A stretch of 7,088 nt of DNA. Source: an uncultured Acinetobacter sp. Its GTDB lineage: Bacteria; Cyanobacteriota; Vampirovibrionia; Gastranaerophilales; Gastranaerophilaceae. The translations under genes were made by a program, and so were the position numbers. Numbering within the stretch: position 1 is the stretch's first letter; each line of letters opens with the position of its first letter. The notes below the pieces were generated by a model that was not told the DNA's origin, did not search any database, and saw only the letters and a list, made by a program, of their open reading frames with translations. Of this stretch, positions 5,913 through 7,088 are shown piece after piece. Location of the stretch: positions 1 to 7,088 of the forward strand of contig CAMORE010000102.1 of the NCBI GenBank assembly GCA_946623365.1, given 5' to 3'.

Positions 5913-6941
5913 ATGATTAATTTTTTTAATAAATATATAGGGATAAAGAATTTTTTATTTTTTGTATTAGCAATTTTATTTATTATTTTTATTGCACAAA
6001 TAAAAGATATTGCCATTTTGTTTTTCGCATCATTTGTTATCTCTTGCTCATTAAATCCGATTGTGGACAAATTATGCAATAATAAAAAAATATCAAGACC
6101 TCTGGCATCTTCTATTGTGCTATTAACAACGCTTTTAATAGGATTTATTTTTTTAATACCGATAATAGTCACAGGCGGATATCAAATCAGCACCTTTATA
6201 GAAGCCTTGCCGGAACATTTTGAAAACACAAAAAAATTACTGTTGAGTATTCCGTTTTTGGCCAATACAAATCTAAATAATATCGACTTAGGTGGACTGG
6301 TTTCTTCCGCAACAGGTTTTACTTCTAATATTGTTAATCAATCTATAATGTTTAGTAAAGGGATAATGTCATTTTTGATATACTTTTTAGCAGCTTGTAT
6401 CATCATATATTATTTTATGGCTGATAAAGAAACCGTAAAAAAAGGATATTTAAGTTTGTTTCCTAAAGATTTGAAACAAAGAGCAGATGAGATTTTAGAA
6501 TCAATCTCTCAAAAAGTTGGCGGCTATGTTTTAGCTCAGGTTGTTACACTTGTCAGTGTAGGTTTAATCGTATTTATAGGTCTGCTTATTCTAAAAGTAG
6601 ATTACGCAGTAATATTAGGTCTTATAACAGCAATATTCGATCTTATCCCCGTAGTTGGTCCTACTGTTGCTTTAGTAATTATTTTAATAGCAGTCAGCAA
6701 AATGGGATTGGTTAAAATGGGGCTTGTAGTACTGCTTTTTGCATTCGCACAATGGGCAGAAAATAATCTGGTAAGACCGTACGTATTTGGCAAATTACTT
6801 GACCTGCATCCTCTGATAATATATTTCTTTTTACTTATTACGGCTCAATATTTGGGTTTAGTCGGTGTCATTTTTGCGCCTGCTATAGCAGCTACTGTTT
6901 GCGTTTTAATTGAAGAATTATATATTAAAAACATTAATTAA
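5913..6941 (+). CDS. AI-2E/PerM-family transporter (membrane permease)
   Basis: The product is 342 residues, a normal length for the family. Hydrophobic segments lie near 11-30, 31-48, 65-87, 150-169, 206-226, 230-262, 268-281 and 299-335, the usual seven or eight helices of this inner-membrane family. A soluble stretch (about 91-145) sits between helices 3 and 4. Family motifs are present: 'GGYVLAQ' (203-209), 'DLIPVVGP' (243-250), 'ENNLVRPYVFGKLLDLHPL' (283-301) and 'GLVGVIFAPAIAA' (315-327). Characterised members include E. coli TqsA, linked to autoinducer-2 export, and Na+/H+ antiporters, so the substrate cannot be read from sequence. AGGAG 7 bases upstream supports the start. It is divergent from the ABC ATPase gene and followed by its own terminator. 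Confidence 0.93.
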   Translation: MINFFNKYIGIKNFLFFVLAILFIIFIAQIKDIAILFFASFVISCSLNPIVDKLCNNKKISRPLASSIVLLTTLLIGFIFLIPIIVTGGYQISTFIEALPEHFENTKKLLLSIPFLANTNLNNIDLGGLVSSATGFTSNIVNQSIMFSKGIMSFLIYFLAACIIIYYFMADKETVKKGYLSLFPKDLKQRADEILESISQKVGGYVLAQVVTLVSVGLIVFIGLLILKVDYAVILGLITAIFDLIPVVGPTVALVIILIAVSKMGLVKMGLVVLLFAFAQWAENNLVRPYVFGKLLDLHPLIIYFFLLITAQYLGLVGVIFAPAIAATVCVLIEELYIKNIN

Positions 6942-6957
6942 GTTAATTATATAGACT

Positions 6958-7017
6958 GTTACAGAAGAATAAACAAGTTTTGTCATTGCTGTACATGTCA
7001 AATAATTGGTTACAGAA
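6958..7017. repeat. Pair of GTTACAGAA direct repeats 51 bp apart
   Basis: GTTACAGAA occurs at 6958-6966 and 7009-7017 in the 3' flank of the permease gene. The second copy abuts the terminator stem. The function is unknown and chance is possible. Confidence 0.3.
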
Positions 7018-7056
7018 ATGCAACAAATAACACATTTTGTTGCATTATACTTTTTT
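7018..7056 (+). terminator. Probable rho-independent terminator of the AI-2E-family gene
   Basis: ATGCAACAAA (7018-7027) and TTTGTTGCAT (7036-7045) form a perfect 10-bp stem with an 8-base loop. Five bases later there is a run of six T (7051-7056). The gap before the T-run and the AT-rich stem make it weaker than the terminators near 4307-4379. The last 32 bases of the window show nothing further that I can assign. Confidence 0.7.
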
Positions 7057-7088
7057 ATTCATCGCTATTCGTTATACGTAATAACTTG

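Noticed and set aside
5879..6172. Minus-strand frame of 97 residues
   Set aside because: It is antisense to the start of the AI-2E-family gene, whose protein motifs and ribosome binding site are clear.
1..7088. CRISPR array, insertion sequence or prophage signature
   Set aside because: No regularly spaced repeats, terminal inverted repeats, transposase or integrase motifs were seen on either strand.

Overview
The window is AT-rich, gene-dense bacterial chromosome. The identifiable genes are the ribosomal protein pair rpmI-rplT, an Opp/Dpp-type ABC ATPase and an AI-2E/PerM-family membrane protein. Two further genes have no recognisable family over most of their length. The low GC, the bL35 segment 'HLLQHKS' (close to the cyanobacterial-type 'HLLEHKT') and the absence of infC directly upstream of rpmI would fit a non-photosynthetic cyanobacterial relative (Melainabacteria/Gastranaerophilales-like). 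This taxonomic guess is an inference and is weak.

Layout. Positions 1-3413 (minus strand) hold one open reading frame of 1137 codons that runs off the left edge. It is easily missed because it has no stop inside the window. It encodes a very large, mostly helical protein with no signal peptide and a C-terminal zinc metallopeptidase (gluzincin-like) site: HEMAH at residues 1083-1087 and a candidate third ligand Glu1130 right at the window edge. Positions 3414-3714 are a divergent control region serving this gene and rpmI. Positions 3715-4287 (plus) are rpmI-rplT with a structured leader. Positions 4288-4416 carry two strong back-to-back hairpin terminators between convergent genes. Positions 4417-4836 (minus) encode a 139-residue helical, Gln-rich protein of unknown function. 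Positions 4837-5049 are its control region, with a tandem 11-bp repeat. Positions 5050-5826 (minus) encode an orphan oligopeptide-type ABC ATPase, and 5913-6941 (plus) a divergent AI-2E-family permease followed by a terminator.

Main finding. Both unrecognised genes are preceded, at sensible distances, by near-perfect matches to the flagellar/motility sigma factor promoter (sigma-28, FliA/SigD; TAAAGTTT-N11-GCCGATAA). The match is 16/16 for the giant gene and 15/16 for the small gene, both with exactly 11-bp spacers. The two genes are therefore likely members of one sigma-28 regulon. This suggests a motility-phase large metallopeptidase, possibly an effector, and a small helical co-regulated protein that are otherwise undescribed. 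The ribosomal, ABC and permease genes look like ordinary housekeeping neighbours.
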